A stretch of 64,000 bases of DNA from Timema cristinae (GCA_039000515.1 JBCFYV010011135.1:7167163-7231162); one strand, 5' to 3'; numbered from the stretch's first letter, positions 45,176-57,074 are shown. The notes: generated by a model from the sequence alone, not told the origin. Numbers and translations are program-made.

Positions 45176-46485
45176 TCCTAATCAAGAGTTATTATTTGAA
45201 TAATTTTGGGCGTTCTAAGCAATGTCACACTTGGAGCAAATCTACGAAATAGAATGAAAGGGTAGAACCTAAGTAATTTAGCCTGCGAGGACTCGTGTTT
45301 ATCTGCTGATAACACTTATCCAATTCCACTGACGAGTATAAATACTCAATCTACTATAGATGCCTCAACAAGATTGTTTTGAGTTTGATATTTTTATCTT
45401 TTTATTATTCTAGAGAGACATGTTCTTCCACATACTTATTTCACCCACATCCTTACAGGAAGATTCATCCTGGACATTTTCATACACAAATCAAATGGTT
45501 GTATTTGATTTAAAAAAAATGTAAAAATGCTTAGAGACAATTTATTTTAGGATAAATAAATACTTGTTTACAATATAAGTCTATATTTATAGTTGTTTAT
45601 TAATTTAATAATTTTGATAAAAATTTTAAAATGTATGAATTTAATTTCAATGATAAAAGTTAAAGTGCAGCCTAATAAAACCTAACAATATTAACATGGG
45701 ATATCCTTTTTAAACTTTCCGGTACGTCGCATGCAGGACACATGCTTCGTTTCAACGTGTGGTTGTAAACTTTAAGAATAAGTTTACAATTAAATTTTAT
45801 TTAAGAGTGTGTACATTATAGTAAGTAAATGAGGGGGGGAAAATACAAAAATAAATAAATAAAGGAGGGTAAATATAAGACTGGTTATAAACAAAAGAAA
45901 AGGCGAATGAAATATAGAGATAGAAAAATCAGAAATAATGAATACAAATCGAGGGGTGGTTAAGGGGGGGAGGGAGTGTTTTCAAAAATTGATTCACGCC
46001 AGGCTGCGCAGCTATTGTACTAGCAGGCTATTCTTACAGCTGTCAGAGAGAGAGAGAGAGAGAGAGTGTTGGGCGTTAGAGAAGGGAGAAAATGACAGAA
46101 TAAAAGAAGGGAGGGTATAGGTAAATTACTCAACATTCCACAACCATTCCACCCCAATTTCGTAGTACATTTTTGCTGTTGCAATTGATGCGCAAGATAC
46201 CGTGAGTTGTTAAAATTGTTGAGACTACCTCCATTGTTAAAATTGTGTGACGGGCAATGAAAAATTATGCAACTATATACTTTCATCAGCCTAGTAGTAC
46301 TAGTTAATTAAGTAAAAAAGGAAACAGACTATTTATGTTTTATTTGTTCACCCTATCCTATTCTACCTAATCCTAGTAACGGCTTAACTAATCGTTGACA
46401 TGCAAGTCTTCATGATTCACGTTTCATGGAGATATTGTAAATGAAAATGTAGACCCATATTGTTGGCATCCATATGGATTAAATG
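45176..46485. other. No gene seen
   Basis: Contains a TATAAATA (45337-45344) without a convincing initiator and a (GA)n run at 46046-46066. Short open frames around the GA run are not supported. Confidence 0.4.
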
Positions 46486-46489
46486 GTTT

Positions 46490-46730
46490 AAAGATTCTAT
46501 TGTTTGTTTTTTATTTGACTGGAAAGGTGTGGGATCGCATCCATAGCAGTTGTAGTTATAATACTATTTTCATAAATATTTTACCACTTTATCTCTCTAT
46601 CTCTATCTCTCTCTCTCTCTACGCAGATACAGGTGCATTCCTTTTAAACAATATTTTCTTCATACCTAGGCCAATAAGTTAAATCAACATAAAGCGCGAA
46701 GCGGTAATTTGATGTCATGTAAAATTATTA
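46490..46730 (+). mobile_element. Possible old SINE family 1 copy with CT expansion
   Basis: GTGTGGGATCGCATCCATAG in the B-box position, then (TCTC)n at 46594-46620 where the body's CTCTCCCTCCACGC would lie, and ACGCAGATACAGGTGCATTC after it. Confidence 0.45.
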
Positions 46731-47405
46731 ATTAAACGTATATATTTTTAAATTCAGACTTAAGACAATTGTAAAATTTGTTAAGATTAATTTATAATTT
46801 AAAATTATATGGATACTATCGCCAATTATTCAATAAATGAGTAATCAATCAGTGGTAAATCCTCCCTCTGTAAAACTTTCCCGTCCTGTGGATGGTAAGG
46901 CACCAGGGGTGTGCGGAATTCCCAAATTTAAGGATTTCTGAAGGAAAAATATTCCCCATTCCTGACCCGTTTGTCGGGACAAAAATGCTATAATCTTGAA
47001 AATTTTGGTAATTGTTCTTCCAATCTTGAATATAGACAGCATTGTTTAACTCAACACATTTTAATGTTTACTATTATTATTTGATATGTTATATTTATTT
47101 ATTTAAGTTATTTTGGTCAGTTGATTTATTTTATTTTAGGTATTAATTTAAAAAATTATATGTTGCGCAATGTTTTAAAATAGTATAATAAATAAATAAT
47201 CATTCATTTTTTAATTCCCGTTCTTGTCTCGAAGTAAGGGATTTTAAAATTATCGTTCCAGATCTCGTCTCGTTCCCATTTTTTCTCGAAGTGTGTGTAT
47301 GGCAGAGAGAGATGATGAAACTGTCGTACCAGGAGGGGTAGATGGATAATGTGTAAGATAACGTATGAATGGAGATTTTTCTGCACACTTAAATGGGAAA
47401 TTATG
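46731..47405. other. No gene recognised
   Basis: AT-rich. The 46845-47042 and 47200-47388 minus-strand frames show no domain. Confidence 0.35.
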
Positions 47406-47409
47406 TTAG

Positions 47410-47790
47410 AGAAAGATATGAAAAACTATTTAGAATGGAATAGGTAGGTGGTTTAGTTTAAGAAGCATACGCAGCACTGTAATGGGTAAGTTATGTAAGT
47501 AAAAGAGAAGATGATTTTGTAATATTGAGATTGATAAGTGAGTATTAATCTAAAAGTTATGGATTAATAATTAATTGGACTCTAGTGGGTAGTTATGTAA
47601 GAGGTTGAGAAGTAGAACTTTATTACAGTTTATTGGGTAAGAGATTAATAACGTAAGAGGGTGAGATAGAGTGTTCGTTTTACTGTTTTGGATAAGTGGG
47701 TATTTACTTAAGAAGAAGAAATTGAGCGTTTGTTTTGTTGTAATAAGTACGGTATTTGATAAGTGGGTAATTGTTATAATTTTTCTTAGT
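47410..47790. repeat. G/T/A-rich patch, possible decayed ~50-bp tandem repeat
   Basis: GGGTAAGTTATGTAAG (47484), GGGTAGTTATGTAAG (47588), GGGTAAGAGATTAATAACGT (47637) and GATAAGTGGGTA (47691 and 47759) recur with little C. Periodicity is irregular. Confidence 0.4.
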
Positions 47791-47955
47791 GTATGGCATT
47801 ATTTACTGGTAGGGATATTATCCAACTTTATCAACTGTATGTAGATTTTTCGCCACTCTTGTGGTACAGAGAGCTACCCAGGGTACACCATAGGAGGTTG
47901 TCTACACGTATCATCAACGAAATAATGTAATAATAGTGACTATGAATGGGTGTTT

Positions 47956-50900
47956 GGGTGTCCCAAAAAAATGAAAGTTTAAATATGTTAACTCTCACCT
48001 TATATGGTTTACTAGATTAAATTAGAAAAACTGGTAAATTTTCAACTCAATTAAACAATATTTAAGGTCCTCCAAACCCCCTCAATATGAAAACTATTGG
48101 ACAATTTTGGATTCAAAATGATGGAGCCTTGCCTTTTACTGTACTTGACTATATTGTAGTAAACTATTGTAAAGTCTTTAAAATCTATTATGAAAAAATA
48201 CTTGCTGGATTGCTGGAAACATTTATTATCAATTAAATATTATATTGTAAATAATACAAAATTACAAAACGAACTTAAACCATTAAACTACATTATTGCA
48301 AGTTCCTCGTGATTGTTTGTCAACAATTTGTAATAAGTGCTGCTTCTGCACCTTATTCTTAGTGGTCTCATTAAATGTATGTATTAATGCTACACCACGT
48401 TCAGCACAATAATTCACACACGGCTGTGTTTTTAACTAAATATGCAGTTTTCTTGAATTACTGCGTTTCTGGCCAGATTTCAACGGGCGCATCAAGAAAG
48501 TTGTCGTCTATTCCAAATGTTTGAAATAAACTGCTATAAACCTATATATTACGGACTGTGAAAGTGTGACCCGTCAGTAAGTGTGAACCTCTTTCTGTTG
48601 TGAGATTATGTTGCGCAATGTGTGTTTGTATTCAGGAGACAGGTGTTCAGAGAAAATAGTACGCATGTATAGCTCTGGGATTAGGTACCAAGAGTGACGC
48701 AGCAAAGCCCTAGAACCAACTGTTATCAATTTTTCATCGCGATCATTTTGAAGTTATTGGATCAGCAGAATATTGTTATGTGGTGCGTCAGCTGCAGATC
48801 TGCTTGTAAACTAAGATTCCATGCAAGCGCCGACGACAAACTTGTTGAATCGTCTAGTTCCTTGAAGTTCATGAACTGTCAGGGAAAGTGCAGTTTGGTT
48901 ATCTTCTAACAACAGTTGGATTTTCATGGAATAGATTGCCTTTGCCATTCGACGAGCTCTATGAAGACCACCAGGCTTCCTAATTAGAGTAGCTGCAACA
49001 TTCAATCCAATCAGTAATCCTGCAAGGTTAAGTAGCACCTTATAGTCTTATCTTGAATGAGTCTCCTTTAATTTTTGAGATATTATGTCTTTCTGAAGAT
49101 CTGATGTGAGAATAACTGGAATTGTTTGTTGTTTATATTCATGGTTGAGCTTAGACCAATTGTCTCAGAATATGCTAAAAATAAGGATATCTGGACCAGT
49201 AGATGCCAAAGACACAATTTGAAAGCGACTGAAAGAATCACTTCTATCACGGGGCGTCAGAAATTGAGCCACAATAGATCTATCCCAGTTAGATTTAACA
49301 GAATTGTACCGGTTCCATTCATTCTTCCTGTGTTCAAAGCAGTCGTATCAATACATATACCGAATACAAGATAATCGAAGTTCCATGACTCCAACTGATC
49401 ACGTACTGCCTCAGCTGTAGCTTGACCAGAGAAAGATGCCAACTTCGGAAAACCAAAAACCTTCAAAATAAAACAGGAAACTAGAACAGGTAGCCGTTCT
49501 ACTTTCCCAGGGTCATTCATATCATCCAATAGCTTATCATATCATTGGACACCTGATTTATAATCTTGAAAAGTCTCTTTAATTTTCTGTGCAACTTCAC
49601 GGCAACGTTGAATCCAATGTCGATGGACGGTACTCTTTAAAGCACTGCGCAAGATGCATAACATCCTGTCTCATTGATTACGGACGCCCAAATCATTGTT
49701 GATTTCTTGATGCTCCTATTAATCCGGTCCAGCACAGCTGAAACTGATGATTATAATATGTTTGCGTTTACGTCCAACGCGTTCTAAGGTTTTGAATTGT
49801 GATGCATTGAATTCAACTTTACATTCTTCTTCGGTGTTGATTTTGATACTGGCAGCGTCGGGTGAAGTGCATAAGATACCAACAATGTTGTCTTCATAAC
49901 TACTAGTACCTATAGATTGTTTAATATTTGATGTTGAAGCTGACTGAAGATTTTGGGAGCTTATAGGGGTAGCTATACGCTGATCAAATCGTTATTTACG
50001 TAGAGCAGACTGCATTTTCCAACCAACGAGTATTTTGTTCTCAGGTCAGATTGAACCGGTTATTGACTCCTGCTGCAACTTTAGAAACTGCTGGTTTTCT
50101 TTGTTTCTAATAAACTTTTAGCTATTGGCGCGACTAATATCAAACAGTTTATCCATCTTCTCATTGAAAATTTACTGGTTTTTCTGATTTGCTGAATGAT
50201 ATTTTGTCTTATGCATCATCAGATGGACCTGTTCTTCATAGATATATTTTGTTTTGAAAAAGTGGTAATTTGGACTGATAGGGAGTGGTGACTTGATCCA
50301 AAAAGGCACATCTGGTTATACACCTGTTCAGCACTTTCCCGAATTGTGATTTTTGAGACCTATGTTAAAATACGAAATTATCCATCAAATCACCTCCCGA
50401 TGGAACATGAGCCCCCCCCTATAGTTTCACCGGGATGGCCTATAAACCAGATTCTATTACTGTTTAAGATTAATTTTGACGCCACTATTCTAAACAAATT
50501 CACGCCTAACTAAATATTTTAATGTTGAGATGTTCCTTTATTTTTGTAATTCCTAGCTAGAAGAGAGAGAGAGAGAGTTGATCACAGCAGTGTGACCTAT
50601 CTTGGGTGATTCTCAAAAACACTAAAACTATGAACAGCCCAACTAGTTTAAGTTGCAGGTGTTCCAGTTGAGTTTTGTGCATTCTTGGAAATCTTCTGCC
50701 AACCAAAATAAAAAAGGGGGGAATGAGGTGGATTAAGGGGGGGGAAATAACTAGTTAACTGGAATGATCAACAAGTAAGGTTTCCTGTCAGATTTTATGT
50801 CCATCAAATAAAGCGCTCTCAAACAGCTAACTGCAACTAACTACTATATGAATAAGAATAAGACAATAAAATATATTTATTTATTATGATGTCAATTCTA

Positions 50901-51106
50901 CTTAGCATCTTACCAACCACACACTAACAAGAAGGGTCGTAAATGTAAAATTACCTCAAAAGGCAGGCTCGTGGGGGACCTCTAAATCATTATCAAATGA
51001 ACTTAAAATCTAAGAGTAATACTACTACATCACAAATATACTTTTTAGATGTTGAGACTTAGAATTTTCGATTTTTTTTTATTTTAATGTTCTTTTTGGG
51101 ACACCC
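47956..51106. mobile_element. 3.15-kb decayed DNA transposon with GGGTGTCCC ends
   Basis: Left end GGGTGTCCCAAAAAAATG (47956) and right end, as complement, GGGTGTCCCAAAAAGAACAT (from 51106) form matching termini. The interior carries one long broken coding region on the minus strand. The target duplication is not clear. Superfamily unassigned. Confidence 0.7.
48420..50195 (-). pseudogene. Decayed transposase-like protein of an insect-type family (DTTAxNTG, HRARxMAKAIY)
   Basis: Minus-strand segments in order: KMDKLFDIS near 50190; EEECKVEFNASQFKTLERVG near 49830; AVLDRINRSIKKST near 49740; MDDMNDPGKVERLPVLVS, VFGFPKLASFSGQATAEAVR and CIDTTALNTGRMNGTGTILL in 49257-49529; RPVIEVILSVAFKLCL and STGPDIL below 49257; GGLHRARRMAKAIYSMKI in 48811-49038; and GSRALLRHSWYLIPELYM near 48690. 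I know this order of motifs (KLD-LFDI, LP-LVS, G-PKL, DTTA-NTG, HRARWMAKAIY) from uncharacterised proteins repeated in insect genomes. Many stops and shifts show it is dead. Catalytic residues are not assigned. Confidence 0.7.
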
Positions 51107-51499
51107 TTATAGTTAATATGTATTGTCGCTACTCCAAAAACTCGTGGACCTACTTGTTAGGATAGCTTAGTGGGACGGGTAGGCAGCGGCAAACAATTGT
51201 TGGAATCGTTTTGATCTTGTTTATTGATATAGATTATTTACTATATGAGTGTATAAATATAAGTTTTATAATTAATTGATACAGTTTAGAAAAATATCCT
51301 CATTATATCAATGTCCCTACTCAGCAGTTCCGATACCTGACCTATCTTCAGTGTTATAACTCTAACTGGTGTCGACCACAGGACAAACTGGTGCTGCGTG
51401 GTTGTTGTCTAACTCAGACTTCCAAGATGGGTTAGGGCATCCTCTTCTATATTGAACAGAGATACAAGCTGTAGGATAATCTCCCCACAAGTTGATGTA
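51107..51499. other. No gene seen
   Basis: Short spacer between two DNA transposons. Confidence 0.5.
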
Positions 51500-51679
51500 G
51501 AGGAAAGTCGCCTAATTTGGGGAGCATTTTGTAAAAATATTTTTAGTTAAAAAGAAACATATGATACTACAATGAATATTTGAGACATAATTAGTTGTTT
51601 TATTGCCCTCACTTTAGTGCAAAAGAAAATATCACTTATGAGCAAATTTTAAGATTAAATAATTTTTTTAAAAAAACAT

Positions 51680-51724
51680 GTGCCTCCCAAATTAGGAACC
51701 CTAGGGCTCCAAATTTGGGGATGT
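51680..51724. repeat. Internal TIR-core repeats, left side
   Basis: CCCAAATTAGGAACCCTAGG and CCAAATTTGGGG lie just past the stop codon side of the transposase gene, repeating the TIR core. Confidence 0.75.
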
Positions 51725-51750
51725 TCAATTATCCTTACACAAAAAATTAT

Positions 51751-53562
51751 TTATTTAGAAGAAAGTGATTTTTGGTTCTTTTTTGAAAGGCACAAACCAC
51801 ACACAAATTGTTTATTAAATGGATCAACACAATCTGTGTGTGCCCATTTGTTGCATACCACACATCGAACCCAATTCTCACCTTCATGGTCATCAGAAAA
51901 TAATCCTGCACAAATAATACACTCTGCATCAGATTCACTTTCACTTTCCAAATCAAGATCGTCATCAGAATCAACTAGTGAAATATTATCCTCAGATTCT
52001 GTTGAAGATTCCGAATGTTTGGCAGCCCTTTTCTTACGATGGTAAACTGGTGTTTTCAATTCAGAGCGTTTCTTGATAGTCGTAGTCTTACCGTTTCTCT
52101 TTGGTGAAGGACCCTTTTTCTGCGACTCTGCTAACTGTCGTTTATAAGGTGATCCGGTGATGAGCTGGGCAGATCCAGTTCGGGACTTTCTTGTAGTAGG
52201 CTGAATTTTTATAGTGGGAATTGATTTGATGTTAGACGCCCGGATAAGCCTTATCTGAGGTGGCGTTGTTACAGGAACAGGATCAGGATCATGGGATGTC
52301 CCTGGTTGAGGCTCCTGCAGGTCATCGAGCTGTTGTGGGCTCTCAGCATTGTTCTCTTCAGGCTCTTCAAGAACAGCAAAATCATGAGGTCGGAAGTTGT
52401 TCCTATTACAAGGAAACAATCCAGTTTTGCGGAAACCACTAGCAGCCGCTTCAGCAGTTGCTGCCCTCATGTACGCTTTTCCAAAAATTTCCCCTATTTG
52501 GTAGACAGTGACCATTCGCCCAGGATTTCTTCGAATCCACTGCTCAACTTCCTGGGCGTAGTACGTCTTAAAAGGCCCCATAAATGAGACATTGAGTGGC
52601 TGCATTTTGTGAGTGCTATGGGGGGGCAAACACACAATGGCCACATGATTCTCTCGCCCCATGTTTATCACATCTATATTTCTCGTGTGAGAGTAGTGGC
52701 CATCTAATACGAGAATTGCAGGATCCTCCGCAGTAGGCTTCACGCTGGAAATAAAGTGACGAAACCAATCTGTAAATATGTCCGTTAGTATCCAGCCAGA
52801 TGGATGGCAAGAATAAATAGAGCCAGGGGGAGTCCCATTCATGAGTTACATCTTCATGTTCTTTCGAGGGAAGATAATTAATGGAGGGACAAAGTGGCCT
52901 GCAGGGCTCATACAAGTGACAACAGTTATAAGAGCCCCTCGTTCAGTCGCTTGAAGTGCTCCAATTTGTCGCTTTCCCTTTAGACCCACAATTTTTGTGT
53001 GCTTATGTTGTACAATTGATATGCCGGTTTCGTCACAGTTGTATAACCTAGATGGAGAATTATTGATACTGTCCATTGTAGGTTCAAAAATATCAAAAAA
53101 CTTGAAAACTGCCTCTGGAGTGATACTCTTTGCTCGGGCCATTGAGAGACCTTGTGGAGTGCGCACAGCAAGCTGTAGATTTCTTCTTAAGAAATTCTTC
53201 ATCCATTTTTTCCCGGCCTGCTCATTCTTTTTGGAGAAGGGGTTCGCAATTCCGTTTTTTACAGCAATCTGATATGCCATGCGACGAACATCCCTTTGAG
53301 AAAGGCCGAAGAATCTGTTTTCCATAATAAGGCAGTAGTCTGCGAGATCTTTTTCTAATTCAAATGGTAGTGTTGGCTTCCTGCCTATTTTGGTTTGAAC
53401 CACGTCACTAGGACATTTATCTAAATCCTTAACGTAGCGTTCTAGTGTAGTTTGAGGAACATGAAAGACACGGGATGCTTTAAGACTTCCCATTTCCTTA
53501 TTGCGCATGGCCGCAACTGCCGCCTTCATTTGTTCTGGATCCCATTTTTTCCTCGGAGCCAT
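51751..53562 (-). pseudogene. pogo/Tigger-like DDE transposase with C-terminal PHD finger; one nonsense codon
   Basis: A 603-codon reading frame interrupted only by TAA at 52846-52848. First part (53562-52849, 238 residues): pipsqueak-type helix-turn-helix (about 8-45; KMKAAVAAMR-like to RVFHVPQTTLERY), a CENP-B-type second DNA-binding region (65-135; GLSQRDVRRMAYQIA to KKWMKNFLRRN), then the catalytic core with the first aspartate in YNCDETGI (D177). After the stop, the second part (MNGTPPGS on, 363 residues) has the second aspartate in LVLDGHYSH (residue 47). The third catalytic site reads HKMQPLNVSF, with Asn (AAT) where relatives have Asp. A basic linker leads to an acidic serine-rich stretch and a Cys4-His-Cys3 PHD-type finger (ECIIC, WVRCVVC, WAHTDC, FVCGLC) near the end. 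It would cut and paste the surrounding element, but the stop and D-to-N change should make it inactive. Confidence 0.93.
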
Positions 53563-53871
53563 CTGTAAATATTTATTTTATAATAGTTTAAAAAGGTTGT
53601 GTTATTTAGGGACGTTGGTCTTCAAAGAAAAGTACTCCAAGTTATTTATAAAATTGCTAAGTGATATCTACAGATTATAACTTGACATTAAATCTTTATA
53701 GAGATAAACAAATAAATCATTATTTTTATATTTAATATAAAAGACAATATAAAACTACCATATCTTAAAATTGGTTTACCGTTATTTTTGTTTTTTTAAA
53801 TATTCTAATATTTTTTAGCAAATATTAGATTATTATAAAATTATATTTTAATTCATTGTTGTGAAGAACGT

Positions 53872-53925
53872 TTTGGGTTCTTAATTTGGGGATCCCCAAA
53901 TTAGGAAACCTAAGACTCCTCATAA
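53872..53925. repeat. Internal TIR-core repeats, right side
   Basis: TTAATTTGGGGATCCCCAAA then TTAGGAAACC form a small palindrome of the TIR core. The stretch CCCAAATTAGGAAACCTAAG matches the left-side block at 51685. Confidence 0.75.
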
Positions 53926-54255
53926 TAGGCTCCATAAAATGATTATCTTTGACATTCTAAAAATATGTTCAAATAGTTACTAATTTTATTAAATGTAACC
54001 TCTAAAGAAAGCCACTTTAATACCAATTATAACAAAATTAGCAAATATAGAAATATAAATACCTTTACTCTGTAATCTTGAATTTATTCGAGCTTAGCAA
54101 AAACTTTCAGGACACAAATAAAATGTTAGAACCGACTGCTCCAATACTCGTGGAGCTACTGCGCTGTTAACAGCCAAACAATGAGGAAGCGTCCTTTCCT
54201 TCAATTTCCAGTGTTCGTCGATAGGTAGCAGCACATCCTTACTCCAAATATTGTA

Positions 54256-54299
54256 CCTCCCCAAATTAGGAACTCACCCCAAATTAGGCGACTTTCCTC
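54256..54299. repeat. Double TIR core at the right end
   Basis: CCCCAAATTAGGAACTCA is immediately followed by the terminal CCCCAAATTAGGCGACTTTC, so the right end has two tandem TIR cores and the left end one. Confidence 0.8.
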
Positions 54300-54301
54300 T
54301 A

Positions 54302-55080
54302 CCTTGGCAGCTGACTGAGTGAAGTACTTCGAAGTAGCCCTCTAAAAACTGGCTTTACTCTCCGGACCCCTTCCCATTATAGAGTTTAAAAACTTGCTTT
54401 TATAAATCAGAAAATGAAGGGATGTTTCCCATAAGTAACTAGTTTTTGCCAATATTTTGTGTAATGCTAATTGGCAAAACAATCTCTGTTTTTGAAAACA
54501 TGACCTGGTACGAATACGTGACTGCTGATTCAGAACAATTGACAGTATAAATACTTAAGCATATATCATCCTTGCATGCTCTATACTGAGTTTAGATTGA
54601 CTAAAATTGCATGATATGACAGTATAGTCTTATAATCCATAGGTAAAACCTTTGATATAAGCTAACATACAATAGCTATAGAATATTATTAAATATCTAG
54701 TAAAATATAATCAATGCTGACTGCAGAAAAGTGTATGTATTTTATAAACTGTTTTTCTACCATTGAGCCGGGTTCAGCCTCAACCTTATGAGTATATTTG
54801 CATGTTTCTCTCTTTTGGAATACTTTGCGATGGAGAAAAATAAATATAGAGATTAAGTTGTTTTTATCTTGGTTATTGGTGCTTCTGGTAAACGTTGTGG
54901 AAGACATGTATCCTTTGTCCAGTCAACCATGAAATGGTATTACTTTCAGTCACTCTCGCGAAAAAAACTGCTACTTCATTCAGTTTATCGAAAATACATT
55001 TATAGTATTCTATTATATTTCCACTTTCAATTGTTTCACATTTGAATGCAATTCAAAAGCTTGGTTTTCAAATAACTCTT
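54302..55080. other. No gene seen
   Basis: AT-rich. The 72-codon minus-strand frame at 54689-54907 is not recognised. Confidence 0.4.
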
Positions 55081-55082
55081 AC

Positions 55083-55160
<78 letters not shown>
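55083..55160. repeat. (ATT)26 microsatellite
   Basis: A pure ATT run, the longest in the window. Confidence 0.97.
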
Positions 55161-55161
<1 letters not shown>

Positions 55162-55189
55162 CACAGCCAGGTTATGGGTTAATACATTA

Positions 55190-55620
55190 TTGCTTTCTCG
55201 CTACCTTGCAGGTTGAGAAAGTATTGTGATCGCCAAAAAATCGAACTCAAGATTTTGGTGAATTTCGACGTTTCATGACCCCTCCGAATCCGAAAAATGT
55301 ATTTTTGCATTTCATTCTGTTCGTCTGTCTGTACCTTGGAGTAGAGCCTAAATTATTTTACCGATTGGCCTAAACCTTGGTATCTAGGGTTTTCATAAGG
55401 TTGCCACGAGTGATTTTTGGACTTGGATATCCAATCCCAATATTAAGGGTATTTTTTCTGAACGGTGAAAAGAGAAAAAAATGATTTTATCAAAATCAGC
55501 TCTAACGATGTTGATTAAATTTCATTTATAAGTATTCATAAATATTACAAACAAAATGGCTACTCTCAATTATTCGTAAAATTGATTGAAAGGGATCCGG
55601 TCTGATGCGGAGATTCTAAT
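55190..55620. other. Unclassified mid-GC segment, possible dispersed repeat
   Basis: Contains TTCTGTTCGTCTGTCTGTAC and a compact block without long frames. The style (GTCTGTCTGT tract in a degenerate segment) recalls repeat untranslated regions, and a reverse-orientation analogue (ACAGACAAACAGACATAC) occurs at 20875. No family named. Confidence 0.35.
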
Positions 55621-55824
55621 TTTTTATAATAGCCTCGTAACTCTTTGAGAAATTAAATTACTTATCATTGCAAATATTTATGTATATTTATAATATCAAT
55701 GTGATAACCCTAAGATGTACAACCACTAATAAAATGTCAAACATAGCTCAGTTTTAAAAGGGTATATTATTTCGTTTCGCATATTATATTACAAGTTTTG
55801 AGTAAATATCACCATTTATAAGTG

Positions 55825-55826
<2 letters not shown>

Positions 55827-55886
<60 letters not shown>
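55827..55886. repeat. (TTA)20 microsatellite at a SINE tail
   Basis: A pure TTA run directly joined to the 3' end of the minus-strand SINE family 2 copy, i.e. an expanded SINE tail. Confidence 0.95.
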
Positions 55887-55887
<1 letters not shown>

Positions 55888-56085
55888 GCACGGCTTCTTA
55901 CTACCTCTTCGTGTTATACGTACTTACGCTAATGTGTAATGGTATAGGGTGATTGTGATATGAAATGGAGGACCTACAGTTTAACGTGGGATCCGAACCA
56001 CGGTGGAGGCCTGGCGTTCCTCACATTCACAAGCTGTGATTCATACACGTCTTGTCAGGAGTGAAGGAAGGGCTTCCATTTTTAA
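55887..56085 (-). mobile_element. SINE family 2, 5'-truncated copy
   Basis: The complement has tail CGGCTTCTTACTACC and body GGACCTACAGTTTAACGTGG, GATCCGAACCACGG, and CACGTCTTGTCAGGAG. The tRNA-like head is missing, as expected of incomplete reverse transcription. Confidence 0.88.
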
Positions 56086-56835
56086 ACAATGAAGTGAGAA
56101 TGCCCATGATGAGTTCAATACAATTTTTTTTCTTTGCTTTAAGAGTAGTTAAAATTATTTTAAACTTAGGAAATCCTAAAGATATTTACTTCTATTTTCA
56201 CACAGACTAAATATTCCAGATCATTTAGTGAGAAGAACAACAGAGTTCGTATTCCAGGTGATGTATTGATTTTACAAAATAAAATTATTCTTTCAATCCA
56301 CAAAAATGAGAATATACTCCTAAATTATAAACTTACTATTTATTCTCTACTAGTATTGTCTAAAATGCATAATCTAACTAGGTAGAAGGTTGTAATCACC
56401 AGAAAAATGTTTTGCTAACATCTCAAAATATATCCCATAAAATATTTTATATTTTGAAACTTTTTTTTTTGCAATTTCCCTCCAAAAAGATCTTAAAACT
56501 TTTCCTCAGAGAAATTTACTCTATATTTTGTTGGTCTTAAGAGATAAAAACTAATTTTTTTAGACCATTTAAAAATATAAATTATACAACAAAAAATCAT
56601 AAGTAAACCACCTCCTTTTAATTTTTGATCTCGATTACAAATAAAAACCACCCATATATATTACTATGATAGCATCTAAATACATAGTATGAAAGAAATG
56701 TATGTATTCAATTCAGCTTTAGTTTCAGGGGAAAGAAAGCGATTGACAAAACCCACTAATTTGAGTTCAGGACACCAACTCTTGAGGTCAAATATTTACA
56801 AATTAACAATAATTTATCCATATGATCAAGTAAAT
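56086..56835. other. No gene seen
   Basis: AT-rich intergenic DNA. Confidence 0.45.
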
Positions 56836-56839
56836 ATAA

Positions 56840-57070
56840 TACTCTAATCGTGGTCCTTGGTTTTAAAACATCACTCGTACATTAGACTGGCTTAATCTAA
56901 GCGAAGGGGTTGGGCGGGAGTACTGGCACGGTTTTCTACTCTACGTCTGAGAAAATGTGGGTTCATTAACTCTAAATGGTACTTACCATCATACTTAACA
57001 CATTGGTGTAAACAAAATATTCTATAACCCAAATTAGTAGTGACCTACTACTGTATAAATATTTAATATA
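56840..57070 (+). mobile_element. SINE family 1, old copy
   Basis: GTTTTCTACTCTACGTCTGA body-like segment, ATGTGGGTTCATTAAC, and a tail-like CTATAACCCAAATTAGTAG. Confidence 0.5.
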
Positions 57071-57074
57071 ACCA

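Larger units (their letters stand above)
51500..54299 (-). mobile_element. 2.8-kb pogo/Tigger-like transposon with TIRs and TA target duplication
   Basis: Terminal inverted repeats are 51500-51522 and 54277-54299. Each reads inward GAGGAAAGTCGCCTAATTTG then GGG, a perfect 23-bp match. TA flanks both ends (51498-51499 and 54300-54301), the hallmark of Tc1/mariner/pogo insertion. The element contains one transposase gene on the minus strand and extra internal copies of the TIR core CCCAAATTAGG. Perfect TIRs with only a few coding lesions suggest fairly recent insertion. Confidence 0.93.

Noticed and set aside
45337..45344. TATAAATA promoter
   Set aside because: No convincing initiator at the proper distance and no downstream reading frame.
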